Part shown: in pieces, positions 1 through 5,985 of the stretch
Numbering within the stretch: the stretch's first letter is position 1
Layout of the letters: the number at the start of each line of letters is the position of its first letter
Assembly (NCBI GenBank): GCA_937925385.1
Contig: CALEWN010000275.1
Coordinates: forward strand, 1-12,471
Source of the DNA: an uncultured Senegalimassilia sp.
GTDB taxonomy: Bacteria > Actinomycetota > Coriobacteriia > Coriobacteriales > Eggerthellaceae
Direction of reading: 5' to 3'
Length of the DNA stretch: 12,471 nucleotides
Position numbers and translations under genes: made by a program
Notes under the pieces: model-generated
Databases searched by the model: none
Told to the model about the DNA's origin: nothing
Seen by the model: the letters and a program-made list of their open reading frames with translations, nothing else

Positions 1-542
1 TTGTTCGGCGCCACCTTCCTGTAGAGCTTCTTGAGCTTCGTCTTCCCCTTGTTGCCCGGCGGCATCTCCGTCTCAGGCGGCAGCCCTAGAAAGGACAGGA
101 CGCCGGGCAGGTCGCACAGCATCACGTCCTCGATGTCGGCCTTGGCCGCCAGGTCGACGACCTTCTGCGCCGACGGCGCGATGCTCTCGCGCAGCATCGC
201 CCAGTCGCCCTCGTGGAACTTCGTGATGTCGCTGTTGTACTCGTCGGTGTCGTAGCAGAGGAAGACCGTCCAGGCGACTTCCGGGTTTTCGCCGACGCAC
301 GCCCTGTCGAACCACGTGGCCGAGTTGGTCATCTGCGAGACGGAGTTCACGCTCGCCATCATGACGACTTTCTCGCCGTTTGCCGACGTTATGGCGTAGC
401 TGTCCTCCTGCGTCGCGAGGTCCTTCCTGAGGGCCAGGCCCTTGGCCTTACACAGCTGGGAAAGGTACTCGAGGTAGAAGACCTTCTCCGTCGCGCCCTC
501 GACGATGAACGCCAGGCCGCGGCGTGCTTCGCTTCCGCCCAT
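1..542 (-). CDS. TOPRIM-like nuclease partner of the ATPase, C-terminus cut by window edge
   Basis: The 180 visible residues start at the ATG at 542-540. Seen: a TOPRIM-like layout with a conserved acidic residue in FIVEGATEKVFY (E15) and a DxD motif in LCYDTDEY (D98, D100), no signal peptide and no membrane helix. The start is fixed by a GGAGGA Shine-Dalgarno six to eight bases upstream; it lies one base after the stop of the ATPase gene (TGA-C-ATG), so the two are translationally coupled. Known: split systems with an ATPase gene followed by a TOPRIM gene include AbiL (AbiLi/AbiLii) and PARIS (AriA/AriB), where the TOPRIM protein is the toxic nuclease restrained or activated by the ATPase. 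Inference: this is the effector nuclease of such a phage-defence pair. The last part is outside the window, so the family (RloB/AbiLii-like or DUF4435-like) cannot be settled. Identity as TOPRIM rests on two motifs only. Confidence 0.6.
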   Translation of the reverse strand, partial: MGGSEARRGLAFIVEGATEKVFYLEYLSQLCKAKGLALRKDLATQEDSYAITSANGEKVVMMASVNSVSQMTNSATWFDRACVGENPEVAWTVFLCYDTDEYNSDITKFHEGDWAMLRESIAPSAQKVVDLAAKADIEDVMLCDLPGVLSFLGLPPETEMPPGNKGKTKLKKLYRKVAPN

Positions 543-543
543 G

Positions 544-1857
544 TCAGTCCTCCAGGAGGTCGCGGAGCACCCGGGCGCCGTCCCCGTCGTCCGACATCAG
601 TGAGAAGAGGTACTCCCCGAGGCCGAACCCGTGGTTGTACGCCGCGGCGACGGCCCCCTTGACCTTCGACGGGCGCATCCTCCTGAAAGACGCGATGCCG
701 TCCTCGTTCGGCACGCCGACGTAGACCTTCTCTGGCTTCAGGTACTGGATGAGGTAGGGCGAGTGGCTCGTGAGCAGCAATGAAGTGTCCGCAACGCTCT
801 CGTTGAGGATCTCGAGGAGCTCCTGCGTCATGCGGGGGTGGATGCTCGTCTCGACTTCCTCGATGCCGATGCCGCCCGCGCCCTTGGCCCCGGCGATCAT
901 CACGTTGGCGATGAGCCAGATGATGCGCTTCGTGCCGGTGGACATGTAGGAGACGTCGACGGGCTGGTTGACGTGCGAGCTCTTTATCATCAGGCGGTAG
1001 AGCTCGTCTTTGATCCTGAAGGGGATGTCCGTGTCGGCATCGGCCGCGCCGAGCATCTCGACGAGCCTGCTGTGCTCCTCGGGGTTGATGGCGTAGGAGA
1101 CCGCCGAGATCTCCTCGAACTCGGGGAACAGCGTGTACACGGCCGCTTGGAAATCCTCGTACCTCTCCGGGCTGGCCTTGCTCAGGTGGAACAGCGAGCG
1201 GGACAGGTCCTCGTCGTCGAACATGACGAACGAGTCGTCGGGGTGCTGCACCTTGAGCTCCAAGGGCGTCGAGCGGAAGCGGTTGTCGGTGTCCAGCGAG
1301 TCGCATATGTCGAACGACGCCGACAGGACGGACTTGATGGCCCCGTTGATGTCGATGTCCTCGATCGCGGTGAGCACGTCGATGGCGAGCTTGGTGCCGT
1401 CGAGGCTTATCGAGCGGAACGACCTCGTGTCGTGGCTCTTCTTGTACTTCCCCTCGTTGCGCTTGAGGTAGTTGGTCCATGGGCCGCGCTCCCTCGAGCT
1501 GATCTCTATGGTCTCGTCGGTTATCCTGCAGCCCTCGCCGTCGTCGCGCAGCCAGGCGAACGAGAAGCCGTAGCGCACGAAGCGGTATTCCCCGAGGGCC
1601 GGGTCGTCGAGCGTGATGGAGAAGCGGAAGTCGTCGTTGGCGAGCCTTGGGTTCAGCGGCATGCAATTCAACGAGCGCATCATCGACTCGCGCTGGCGGC
1701 TGCTCGACTTCATGAACTCGAAGCCGAAGTCGATGGCCTGCAGCAGGTTCGACTTGCCGTAGTTGTTCGGAGAGACGATGGCGCTTATCCCGCCGAGCTC
1801 GATGGTGGTCTGCGCGACGTTGCGGAAGCCCGATACCGCTACGCTCAGCAATTTCAT
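544..1857 (-). CDS. OLD/AbiL/PARIS-like AAA (SMC/ABC-type) ATPase
   Basis: 437 residues. Seen: an N-terminal FRNV segment typical of SMC/RecF-like ATPases, a Walker A at residues 29-37 (SPNNYGKSN, the first Gly replaced by Pro-containing SP), a long helical middle, an ABC-type signature STGTKR (306-311), Walker B GIGIEEVE with E333/E334, IHP at 339-341, and an H-loop TSHSP (363-367). This order and the NNYGKSN form match the AAA_15/AAA_21 group of OLD-family ATPases. The ATG at 1857-1855 is preceded by AAGGAG at good spacing. It is the first gene of a two-gene operon with the TOPRIM-like protein one base downstream. Inference: it senses an infection cue, or polymerises or clamps on a ligand, and controls the nuclease. 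The family is clear; the exact named defence system is not. The wrong-frame ORF spanning 389-1912 is a shadow of this gene. Confidence 0.85.
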   Translation of the reverse strand: MKLLSVAVSGFRNVAQTTIELGGISAIVSPNNYGKSNLLQAIDFGFEFMKSSSRQRESMMRSLNCMPLNPRLANDDFRFSITLDDPALGEYRFVRYGFSFAWLRDDGEGCRITDETIEISSRERGPWTNYLKRNEGKYKKSHDTRSFRSISLDGTKLAIDVLTAIEDIDINGAIKSVLSASFDICDSLDTDNRFRSTPLELKVQHPDDSFVMFDDEDLSRSLFHLSKASPERYEDFQAAVYTLFPEFEEISAVSYAINPEEHSRLVEMLGAADADTDIPFRIKDELYRLMIKSSHVNQPVDVSYMSTGTKRIIWLIANVMIAGAKGAGGIGIEEVETSIHPRMTQELLEILNESVADTSLLLTSHSPYLIQYLKPEKVYVGVPNEDGIASFRRMRPSKVKGAVAAAYNHGFGLGEYLFSLMSDDGDGARVLRDLLED

Positions 1858-1883
1858 AGTTGTGCTCCTTTCCGATGTAAGAA

Positions 1884-1930
1884 ATTATTGCATAAGAGAG
1901 ACTTGACAGCAATATTTAACTATCAATAAT
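1884..1930. promoter_or_regulatory. Divergent promoters with overlapping -35 boxes
   Basis: The AT-rich 121-base gap between the ATPase gene and the membrane-protein gene holds a good plus-strand sigma-70-type promoter: TTGACA at 1903-1908, a 16-base spacer, and AATAAT at 1925-1930 (5 of 6 to TATAAT). On the minus strand, TTGCTG (1912-1907), a 17-base spacer and AATAAT (1889-1884) form a weaker promoter placed about 27 bases before the ATPase ATG. The two -35 boxes overlap at 1907-1908, so the polymerases would compete. The motifs are seen; activity is inferred. Confidence 0.5.
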
Positions 1931-1978
1931 AGTTGCTAAGCAAACTTATATGACCTTAATCTATCATTAGGAGGAAAT

Positions 1979-2695
1979 TTGGCGTCGACAAAAGAAGGCT
2001 ATCAGGAGGAGTTCAAGAGCTTCACCTTGGCGCTTGCGCTTGTCATCGTTCTCCCCTCGACCAGCCTCGGCGCTTTTTCAGGGTTTCTTTCCGCTCTTGG
2101 AGATTCCTCGCTCGGTTTCCTCGCTTGCTACACAACGTTCATCGCCCTCGCGTACTCGATCGGGATAACGATCGACTGCCTTATCCCGTACCAGCTGAAG
2201 GATTGGTTGATATATCCGCGGATAGGTCGCTTCAAGATTTCGCGCCCAGGGTCGACCATCTTTTCCGATCTGCGCAGTGGGCGCGTAAACGACTGCAGGT
2301 TCTCCGTTTCCGACGCCCTCAAGGCATATTCGTCGATTATCGATAAGCTTGAGACGATAGACGACCAGGACATCGCCCTTCGCTTCCAAAACGCTCAATG
2401 GTACAGGCTATATAGAAAGCACGCTCAGTTGGAATCCGTCCAGTCAGCGAACAGGGCGTTCTTGTATGGAAGAGACCTGTGCGCTCTCTCTGCGGTTCTT
2501 TCATTGCTGATGGTGGCAACGAATTGCCTGACTCTGCTCGTTGGCGGTTACGTGCTTCTCGCTTGGGGCTCGATAATCTTTTGCGTGGTATTTGCGCTAG
2601 TCGGTTTCGTCTCGGCCCGCCTGAAAGGGAAGCGCTTAGTGGCTAGCGTTATTGCGTGCGACGTATCGGAAACGATTTCGAAGGAGGATCGATGA
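1979..2695 (+). CDS. Four-helix membrane protein, function unknown
   Basis: 238 residues, start TTG at 1979-1981 with a strong AGGAGG (1969-1974) four bases before it; no better start is visible. Seen: two N-terminal hydrophobic helices (about 15-38 and 44-68), a soluble central region of about 95 residues with a charged/aromatic stretch (FQNAQWYRLYRKHAQ, 136-150), and two C-terminal helices (about 166-186 and 189-213). The layout is a 2TM-soluble-2TM protein with the central domain on one face of the membrane. I do not recognise the family. Its stop overlaps the start of the metallo-beta-lactamase-fold gene (ATGA at 2692-2695), so the two products are made together. The DNA is noticeably less GC-rich than the flanks. 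Inference: a membrane effector or membrane anchor for the partner protein; a channel/pore role in abortive infection is possible but not shown. Confidence 0.75.
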   Translation: MASTKEGYQEEFKSFTLALALVIVLPSTSLGAFSGFLSALGDSSLGFLACYTTFIALAYSIGITIDCLIPYQLKDWLIYPRIGRFKISRPGSTIFSDLRSGRVNDCRFSVSDALKAYSSIIDKLETIDDQDIALRFQNAQWYRLYRKHAQLESVQSANRAFLYGRDLCALSAVLSLLMVATNCLTLLVGGYVLLAWGSIIFCVVFALVGFVSARLKGKRLVASVIACDVSETISKEDR

Positions 2696-3588
2696 GCATC
2701 ATCAAATCATTTTCTGTCGACAAAGGCGACACCTTTTACATTAAGCACGGGAGCAGCAATTTTACGGTGATAGATTGCAACCTCGTTGACGAGCGAAAAG
2801 ACGATATTCTTCAAGAAATAGCCGAAGAATCAAAAGGCAAGGACATATTCCGATTCATCTCAACGCACCCCGACGAAGACCATATCCATGGTCTAGAGCA
2901 TCTTGATGATAGATTCGGCATACTGAACTTCTATTGCGTAAACAACGAGGCAACCAAAAGCGATGAAAGCCCATCCTTCAAGCGTTATCGTGAGCTTAGA
3001 GATTCCTCTAAGGCGTTTTACATCGAGAAAGGCTGCTCTCGTTGTTGGATGAATCGCAACGACAAGGAAAAAGATTACGGCAACTCTGGAATTAATGTCC
3101 TATGGCCCGAGACCACGAACGATGCCTTCAGGAAGGCTCTTGGAAAAGCCGCCGAAGGCGAATCGCCGAATAATATCTCTCCTATCATCACTTACAGCCT
3201 GAAAAACGGGGTCAAGGCGATATGGATGGGCGATTTAGAAACCTCGTTCATGGAAGAGATTTGCGATAGTGTTGACATTCCGCCCGTTGACCTGCTGTTC
3301 GCTCCCCATCACGGCAGGGTATCCGGAAGGCCTCCGAAATCATGGATGGAGGCTATGAGCCCAAGCCTGGTCGTGATCGGGGAGGCGGACAGCGAGGACC
3401 TTGATTACTACAGCGAATTTACCCATGTGTGCCAGAATACGGCAGGTGACATGCTGTTTGAATGCGTTGACGGATATGTTCATTTGTTTGCCGAAAGTCC
3501 ATATGACGTTGTGGGTTTGGATGACTTTGGAAAAGCGGATTCATATGGGCTTTCGTACTGGGGAAGCCTTGCGACGAAAGGTGATTAA
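2692..3588 (+). CDS. ComEC-like metallo-beta-lactamase-fold hydrolase
   Basis: 298 residues from ATG 2692, chosen because AAGGAGGA (2681-2688) sits just upstream; an earlier in-frame GTG at 2656 lacks such a site. Seen: the metal motif THPDEDHIHG (58-67), where H59, D63 and H64 fit HxHxDH but the second His is Asp, as in the ComEC type; MGDLE with D181; and APHHG (204-208) with H206/H207 as later ligands. No signal peptide or membrane helix is present, so it should act in the cytosol. Known: ComEC-type MBL domains hydrolyse phosphodiesters such as DNA. Its coupling to the 4TM gene and its place opposite an ATPase-TOPRIM pair suggest a defence function, possibly as a nuclease or a nucleotide-second-messenger hydrolase; this is inference. 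The fold call is firm; the substrate is unknown. Confidence 0.8.
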   Translation: MSIIKSFSVDKGDTFYIKHGSSNFTVIDCNLVDERKDDILQEIAEESKGKDIFRFISTHPDEDHIHGLEHLDDRFGILNFYCVNNEATKSDESPSFKRYRELRDSSKAFYIEKGCSRCWMNRNDKEKDYGNSGINVLWPETTNDAFRKALGKAAEGESPNNISPIITYSLKNGVKAIWMGDLETSFMEEICDSVDIPPVDLLFAPHHGRVSGRPPKSWMEAMSPSLVVIGEADSEDLDYYSEFTHVCQNTAGDMLFECVDGYVHLFAESPYDVVGLDDFGKADSYGLSYWGSLATKGD

Positions 3589-3621
3589 TGAGAATGCTAA
3601 TCCGTTTCGTCGCTTTGATGC

Positions 3622-3640
3622 GAGGGATCGCGTATCCCTC
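3622..3640 (+). terminator. Hairpin after the 4TM-MBL operon
   Basis: A perfect 7-bp stem GAGGGAT/ATCCCTC with a five-base loop lies 33 bases after the stop of the MBL gene. There is no uninterrupted T tract directly after it (ATAACGGCTTTT), so it is a weak intrinsic terminator candidate. Confidence 0.4.
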
Positions 3641-3771
3641 ATAACGGCTTTTGCTGCGGGTCAAATTAATGGTTTCGGCCCGTTCTCTGCGTTTTTGGCG
3701 CGAGAGGCTGAAGGCCATTCGTTGTGCGGTTGGCCTTGGATTGCTTAAGGCTGGAGATGCTGAAACCGAAG

Positions 3772-3939
3772 TCAGCTGCAAGGCCCAGCAACTTCTTTAC
3801 CGCATTTTGCGCAGCGGCCCTCGATGGGCACGTAGCGGAGACGCATGTGCAGCGTGTTGCCGGGCGCGAACCCAGTCGTGCCGCAGTTGCGGCAGTGACG
3901 AAACTATTGGCGGGCCACCTCCTCGTATTTCGGCTCCAT
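3772..3939 (-). pseudogene. Zinc-ribbon protein broken by an in-frame TAG
   Basis: Reading the minus strand from ATG 3939 gives a 55-codon product with one in-frame TAG at codon 12 (3906-3904). After it the frame shows two CxxC pairs, CRNC (codons 16-19) and CAKC (43-46), separated by 23 residues, with GTTGFAPGNT and YVPIEGRC between: a convincing small zinc-ribbon layout ending at TGA 3774-3772. Gln-TAG-Phe would be restored by one base change. The frame is open for about 18 codons upstream of the ATG. No strong ribosome-binding site is visible. I do not recognise the family. The alternative is coincidence in GC-rich DNA, but the paired Cys spacing argues against that. Confidence 0.4.
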
Positions 3940-3956
3940 CGCGGGGCCGATTCCTG

Positions 3957-4157
3957 CTAGCTTACTTCGTTTTTCCTCTTGAGCAGAGATGCTCTATCGA
4001 GAACGGCTCGGCGGTGACTCGGCAGAGGTTTGATAACCTCGTGCGCAAAATGTCCAGCTGCGGCCGGTTCGCGGTCAGCTGAGTCGTTTATGCAGCAGGC
4101 GCCGTCTGCCCATGCCTGCGCGGCATCCGCGTCGGCGTACTGGCCGCCTCGAGACAC
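3957..4157 (-). CDS. Possible small protein of 66 residues, doubtful
   Basis: A minus-strand frame starting at GTG 4157 and ending at TAG 3959-3957, 18 bases before the ATG of the zinc-ribbon pseudogene. The C-terminal half is basic and helical (HFAHEVIKPLPSHRRAVLDR and onward to LLKRKNEVS), and codon use is mixed. No Shine-Dalgarno is seen before the GTG. It could be the remnant of a longer gene, or an upstream partner of the zinc-ribbon gene in an eroded cluster. No family recognised. Confidence 0.25.
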   Translation of the reverse strand: MSRGGQYADADAAQAWADGACCINDSADREPAAAGHFAHEVIKPLPSHRRAVLDRASLLKRKNEVS

Positions 4158-4165
4158 CGAAGCGG

Positions 4166-4195
4166 CTGGGCGCCTTGCCGAGAAAAGGCGCCCAG
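4166..4195 (-). terminator. Strong hairpin behind the RHH operon
   Basis: A perfect 11-bp stem CTGGGCGCCTT/AAGGCGCCCAG with an eight-base loop lies 25 bases after the stop of the tandem RHH gene. No T tract follows on either strand, so it may stop RNA polymerase with help from Rho, or protect the 3' end. Confidence 0.45.
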
Positions 4196-4220
4196 GGCCA
4201 TCCGGGAAGCCGCCTGCCCC

Positions 4221-4580
4221 TCATCTCGCCTTCCGGGGGATGCCGGCGGCGAACGGCATCCCTCCCAGCGCGGCCGTCTGCAGCGCGAGCAGCCTCACGG
4301 TCTGCGAGAAGTTCGTGCCCAGGCCCTTGAGCACGGACTCCATCTCGCCGGCGACGTCCTCCGGAATCTTGACCGACGTCACCGCGGTCTTTCCGCCCGC
4401 CTCGAAGCCGGCGTCGACGGGCTCGAAGGGGATGTCCCCCTCGAGCACGATCTGGAAGGCGAAGCTCCTCATCGCGCAGGTGGGGTCGACGCCGATGCCC
4501 CGCAGCGTGTCCTCGAATGACGCCTTCAGGTCGGCGTCTATCCTCACCGACAGCTTCCTCATCTTCGCGCTGCTGCTCAT
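4221..4580 (-). CDS. Tandem ribbon-helix-helix protein (two RelB/DinJ-like units)
   Basis: 119 residues from ATG 4580; its start overlaps the stop of the upstream RHH gene (ATGA, 4580-4577). Seen: unit 1 at residues 10-52, with VRIDADLK, a helix-turn-helix-like middle and the DinJ-type ending GDIPF; unit 2 at 68-110, with VKIPEDVA and the ending GGMPF. The units align without gaps over 43 positions with 14 identities by my count, so the gene probably arose by internal duplication. Known: RelB/DinJ proteins bind operators as RHH dimers and neutralise RelE/YafQ toxins; the F-plasmid TraY is a tandem RHH protein of the relaxosome. No toxin gene follows: the next element is a hairpin. Inference: a DNA-binding regulator that forms an intramolecular RHH pair, or an orphan antitoxin. 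Confidence 0.7.
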   Translation of the reverse strand: MSSSAKMRKLSVRIDADLKASFEDTLRGIGVDPTCAMRSFAFQIVLEGDIPFEPVDAGFEAGGKTAVTSVKIPEDVAGEMESVLKGLGTNFSQTVRLLALQTAALGGMPFAAGIPRKAR

Positions 4581-4846
4581 CTCCCGCCCCCTTCCCCAGG
4601 GTGCTCGCCTTCCTCGCCGGTCCCGAGGCCGCTCTCCATGAAGGCCTCGAACCGGATCCTCATGGTGTTGGCCTTCGCCTCGCGGCTCGCCCTCATGGGC
4701 GGCCCGTCCCGGTAGACGAGCTCGTCCATGTACTCCTCGAACGCCTCCGTCAGGGTCATCCCGTGCAGCGCGAGCAGCTTCCTGCTCCTGCGCTTCATGG
4801 TCGCGTCCAGCCTGAGCGACGTCGTCTCCTTGGGGTTCGCGTACAT
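4577..4846 (-). CDS. Ribbon-helix-helix (RelB/DinJ-like) protein, first gene of RHH operon
   Basis: 89 residues from ATG 4846, chosen for the AAAGGAGG placed seven bases upstream; the open frame extends further up without a comparable site. Seen: an N-terminal strand TSLRLDATMK (9-18) followed by two helices (RSRKLLALHG and LTEAFEEYMDELV), ending RDGPPM, which resembles the end of a DinJ unit; then a charged tail ending in a Gly/Glu-rich stretch. It resembles one RHH unit of the downstream protein. The ATGA overlap shows coupled translation. Inference: heteromeric or paired RHH regulators, possibly autoregulated through the inverted repeat at 4862-4882 just ahead of the start. Confidence 0.6.
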   Translation of the reverse strand: MYANPKETTSLRLDATMKRRSRKLLALHGMTLTEAFEEYMDELVYRDGPPMRASREAKANTMRIRFEAFMESGLGTGEEGEHPGEGGGR

Positions 4847-4861
4847 CCCCGCCTCCTTTCC

Positions 4862-4882
4862 TGCGGCGCCTTCGGTGCCGCA
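4862..4882. promoter_or_regulatory. Inverted repeat just upstream of RHH operon start
   Basis: TGCGGCGCC and GGTGCCGCA flank a three-base centre; 8 of 9 positions pair. It lies directly before the Shine-Dalgarno of the first RHH gene, a usual place for an RHH autoregulatory operator. The symmetry is seen; binding is inferred. Confidence 0.35.
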
Positions 4883-4917
4883 TTGCGCTTGGTGCACTTG
4901 CGTCGGCGCAGCTGCCC

Positions 4918-4948
4918 GTCCCAAGGCCGTTTTCGGGGCCTTTTGGAC
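4918..4948. promoter_or_regulatory. Imperfect hairpin upstream of RHH operon
   Basis: GTCC plus AAGGCC (4918-4921, 4923-4928) pair with GGCCTT plus GGAC (4937-4942, 4945-4948), leaving a small internal loop. It could be an operator half, a leader structure, or a terminator of upstream transcription. Confidence 0.3.
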
Positions 4949-5031
4949 AAGTGCGGCCGCGGGCGGCGATCGATAGGGCCGCTAGCGTGCGGCATGCTCG
5001 CCGCGATTTGCCGACGCGAGTCCTCCGTTCT

Positions 5032-5075
5032 GGCAAAAGCTTCTGCGGAGCCTTGCGACGCTGTGGGCTTTTGCC
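5032..5075. repeat. 9-bp inverted repeat with 26-base spacer
   Basis: GGCAAAAGC (5032-5040) and GCTTTTGCC (5067-5075) are perfect complements. Nothing nearby tells its use. Confidence 0.35.
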
Positions 5076-5182
5076 TGGGTTTCCCCGATCGGCCGCCGAT
5101 GCAAGGCTTCCTTGCTCGGCTTGTCTGCCGATATGCCCGGGAGGCGGTGCGGAGCGCCGGATTCGCGAGGGCCCGCGAGGGC

Positions 5183-5244
5183 CGGCATCCCCACCGAATT
5201 GCCGGCGACGAGCTGATGTCGCCCGGAATTCTGTGGGGATGTCG
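5183..5244. repeat. Long inverted repeat, about 27 bp per arm
   Basis: The left arm 5183-5209 and the right arm 5218-5244 are separated by eight bases (GAGCTGAT). Within the arms CATCCCCAC pairs with GTGGGGATG, GAATT with AATTC and GGCGAC with GTCGCC; 23 of 27 positions are Watson-Crick pairs, one is G-U and three are mismatches. The element may be a REP/MITE-like repeat, a DNA-processing site, or a structured RNA. A tandem GCGAGGGCC direct repeat abuts its left end. Confidence 0.6.
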
Positions 5245-5542
5245 CGCGTGCGGTGCGCAGCGGCGCGTCCCGGGCAACAGCCCCGCGGCGCTTGAGCGGG
5301 CATGTGGCCGGTGGGGTTCGAAAAGGGGAGGAGGCGGCTCCGGCTCCCGCTGCGCTGGGGGCACGGGAGGCCGTTCGTCAACGCCCAAAGGCGGGCTCTT
5401 CCCGGCAGGCTGGCCGGATGGCGCTTTGGGGATGCTTGAGACCTAACGAGAAGTCGCGGCTTCGCGGTGGCTGACCCTGGCGGAAGGCTGCATCTGCTGG
5501 CTTCGGTTGTCGAAGTTCATGTAGCCGCGCGTCGCTTGCGGA

Positions 5543-5581
5543 GAATCGTCCCATTGGGAATTCGCCCCAATGGGACGATTC
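5543..5581. terminator. Perfect 16-bp stem hairpin, possibly bidirectional terminator
   Basis: GAATCGTCCCATTGGG (5543-5558) and CCCAATGGGACGATTC (5566-5581) are exact complements around a seven-base loop. A perfect stem of this length is not expected by chance. No strong T tract follows (CGTTTAGGGG), so it may be a terminator, a recombination site or the scar of a mobile element. It marks the boundary between the repeat-rich stretch and the glycan-gene remnant. Confidence 0.5.
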
Positions 5582-5763
5582 CGTTTAGGGGAGAGGGGCC
5601 GTCTTCGGACTCGACCCGACCCTCCAGGTCGCTGCCGGGCGTTTTTATTATGCGCAAAGCGGTAGCCGCGATTCGCTGGTGCAATACGCTGTCCGCAGTG
5701 CTATTGGCAATACAAGAACCTGCAGGTCAAGCTAATAATCAAACCTGTCGGCGTCTTCAGTGT

Positions 5764-5967
5764 TTTTTCGTCTTGACAAAAGGGATGAGCGTTGTGGGCC
5801 CGCGCCCTGCGCTACCGAACGAAGTAACAACTTACAATGACCACCAGCGCCAAAGGCTGCTGGTGAAGCCTGGTATGACCTGCTACTGGCAAACCCGTCG
5901 CAACCACGATTCGATTGAGCAGGTGCTCTTATGCAGTTGCTCCATATTTAACCTTGATACCGCTTAG
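5764..5967 (+). pseudogene. Fragment of a bacterial sugar (undecaprenyl-phosphate) transferase
   Basis: The frame reads LTKGMSVVGPRPALPNEV, then QRLLVKPGMTCYWQTRRN, diagnostic for the C-terminal part of the Bac_transf family (WcaJ/WbaP/PssY-like) that moves a sugar-1-phosphate onto undecaprenyl phosphate to start exopolysaccharide or capsule synthesis. Only about 50 residues match (5764-5922). The membrane helices and catalytic first half are missing, KGxMS has lost one residue, and after SIEQ the frame runs into unrelated residues and stops at 5965-5967. About 50 bases upstream, in another frame, YKNLQVKLIIKPVGVF (5711-5758) resembles the very C-terminal end of the same family, so the remnant may be rearranged. 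It is a gene ghost; no function is expected. Confidence 0.75.
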
Positions 5968-5985
5968 AACCGCAGGCTGTTCTTT

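Larger units (their letters stand above)
4949..5763. other. Gene-poor GC-rich stretch with several inverted repeats
   Basis: I find no convincing gene in these 815 bases. The many open frames are long only because stops are rare in GC-rich DNA; they lack ribosome-binding sites and recognisable domains. What is visible are inverted repeats (5032-5075, 5183-5244, 5543-5581), a direct repeat GCGAGGGCC (5165-5173 and 5175-5183), and towards the right end a drop in GC leading into the sugar-transferase ghost. Confidence 0.5.

Noticed and set aside
389..1912. Long minus-strand frame of 507 codons and plus-strand frame 838-1929
   Set aside because: Both lie over the ATPase gene in other frames; the products are His/Arg-rich without motifs, while the ATPase frame has Walker A, signature, Walker B and H-loop.
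3588..3644. 18-codon ORF overlapping the stop of the MBL gene
   Set aside because: No ribosome-binding site, no recognisable sequence, and it runs through the hairpin at 3622-3640.
4221..5381. 386-codon minus-strand frame containing the tandem RHH protein
   Set aside because: Only the last 119 codons from ATG 4580 make sense; the upstream part is Pro/Arg/Gly-rich noise covering another RHH gene and inverted repeats.
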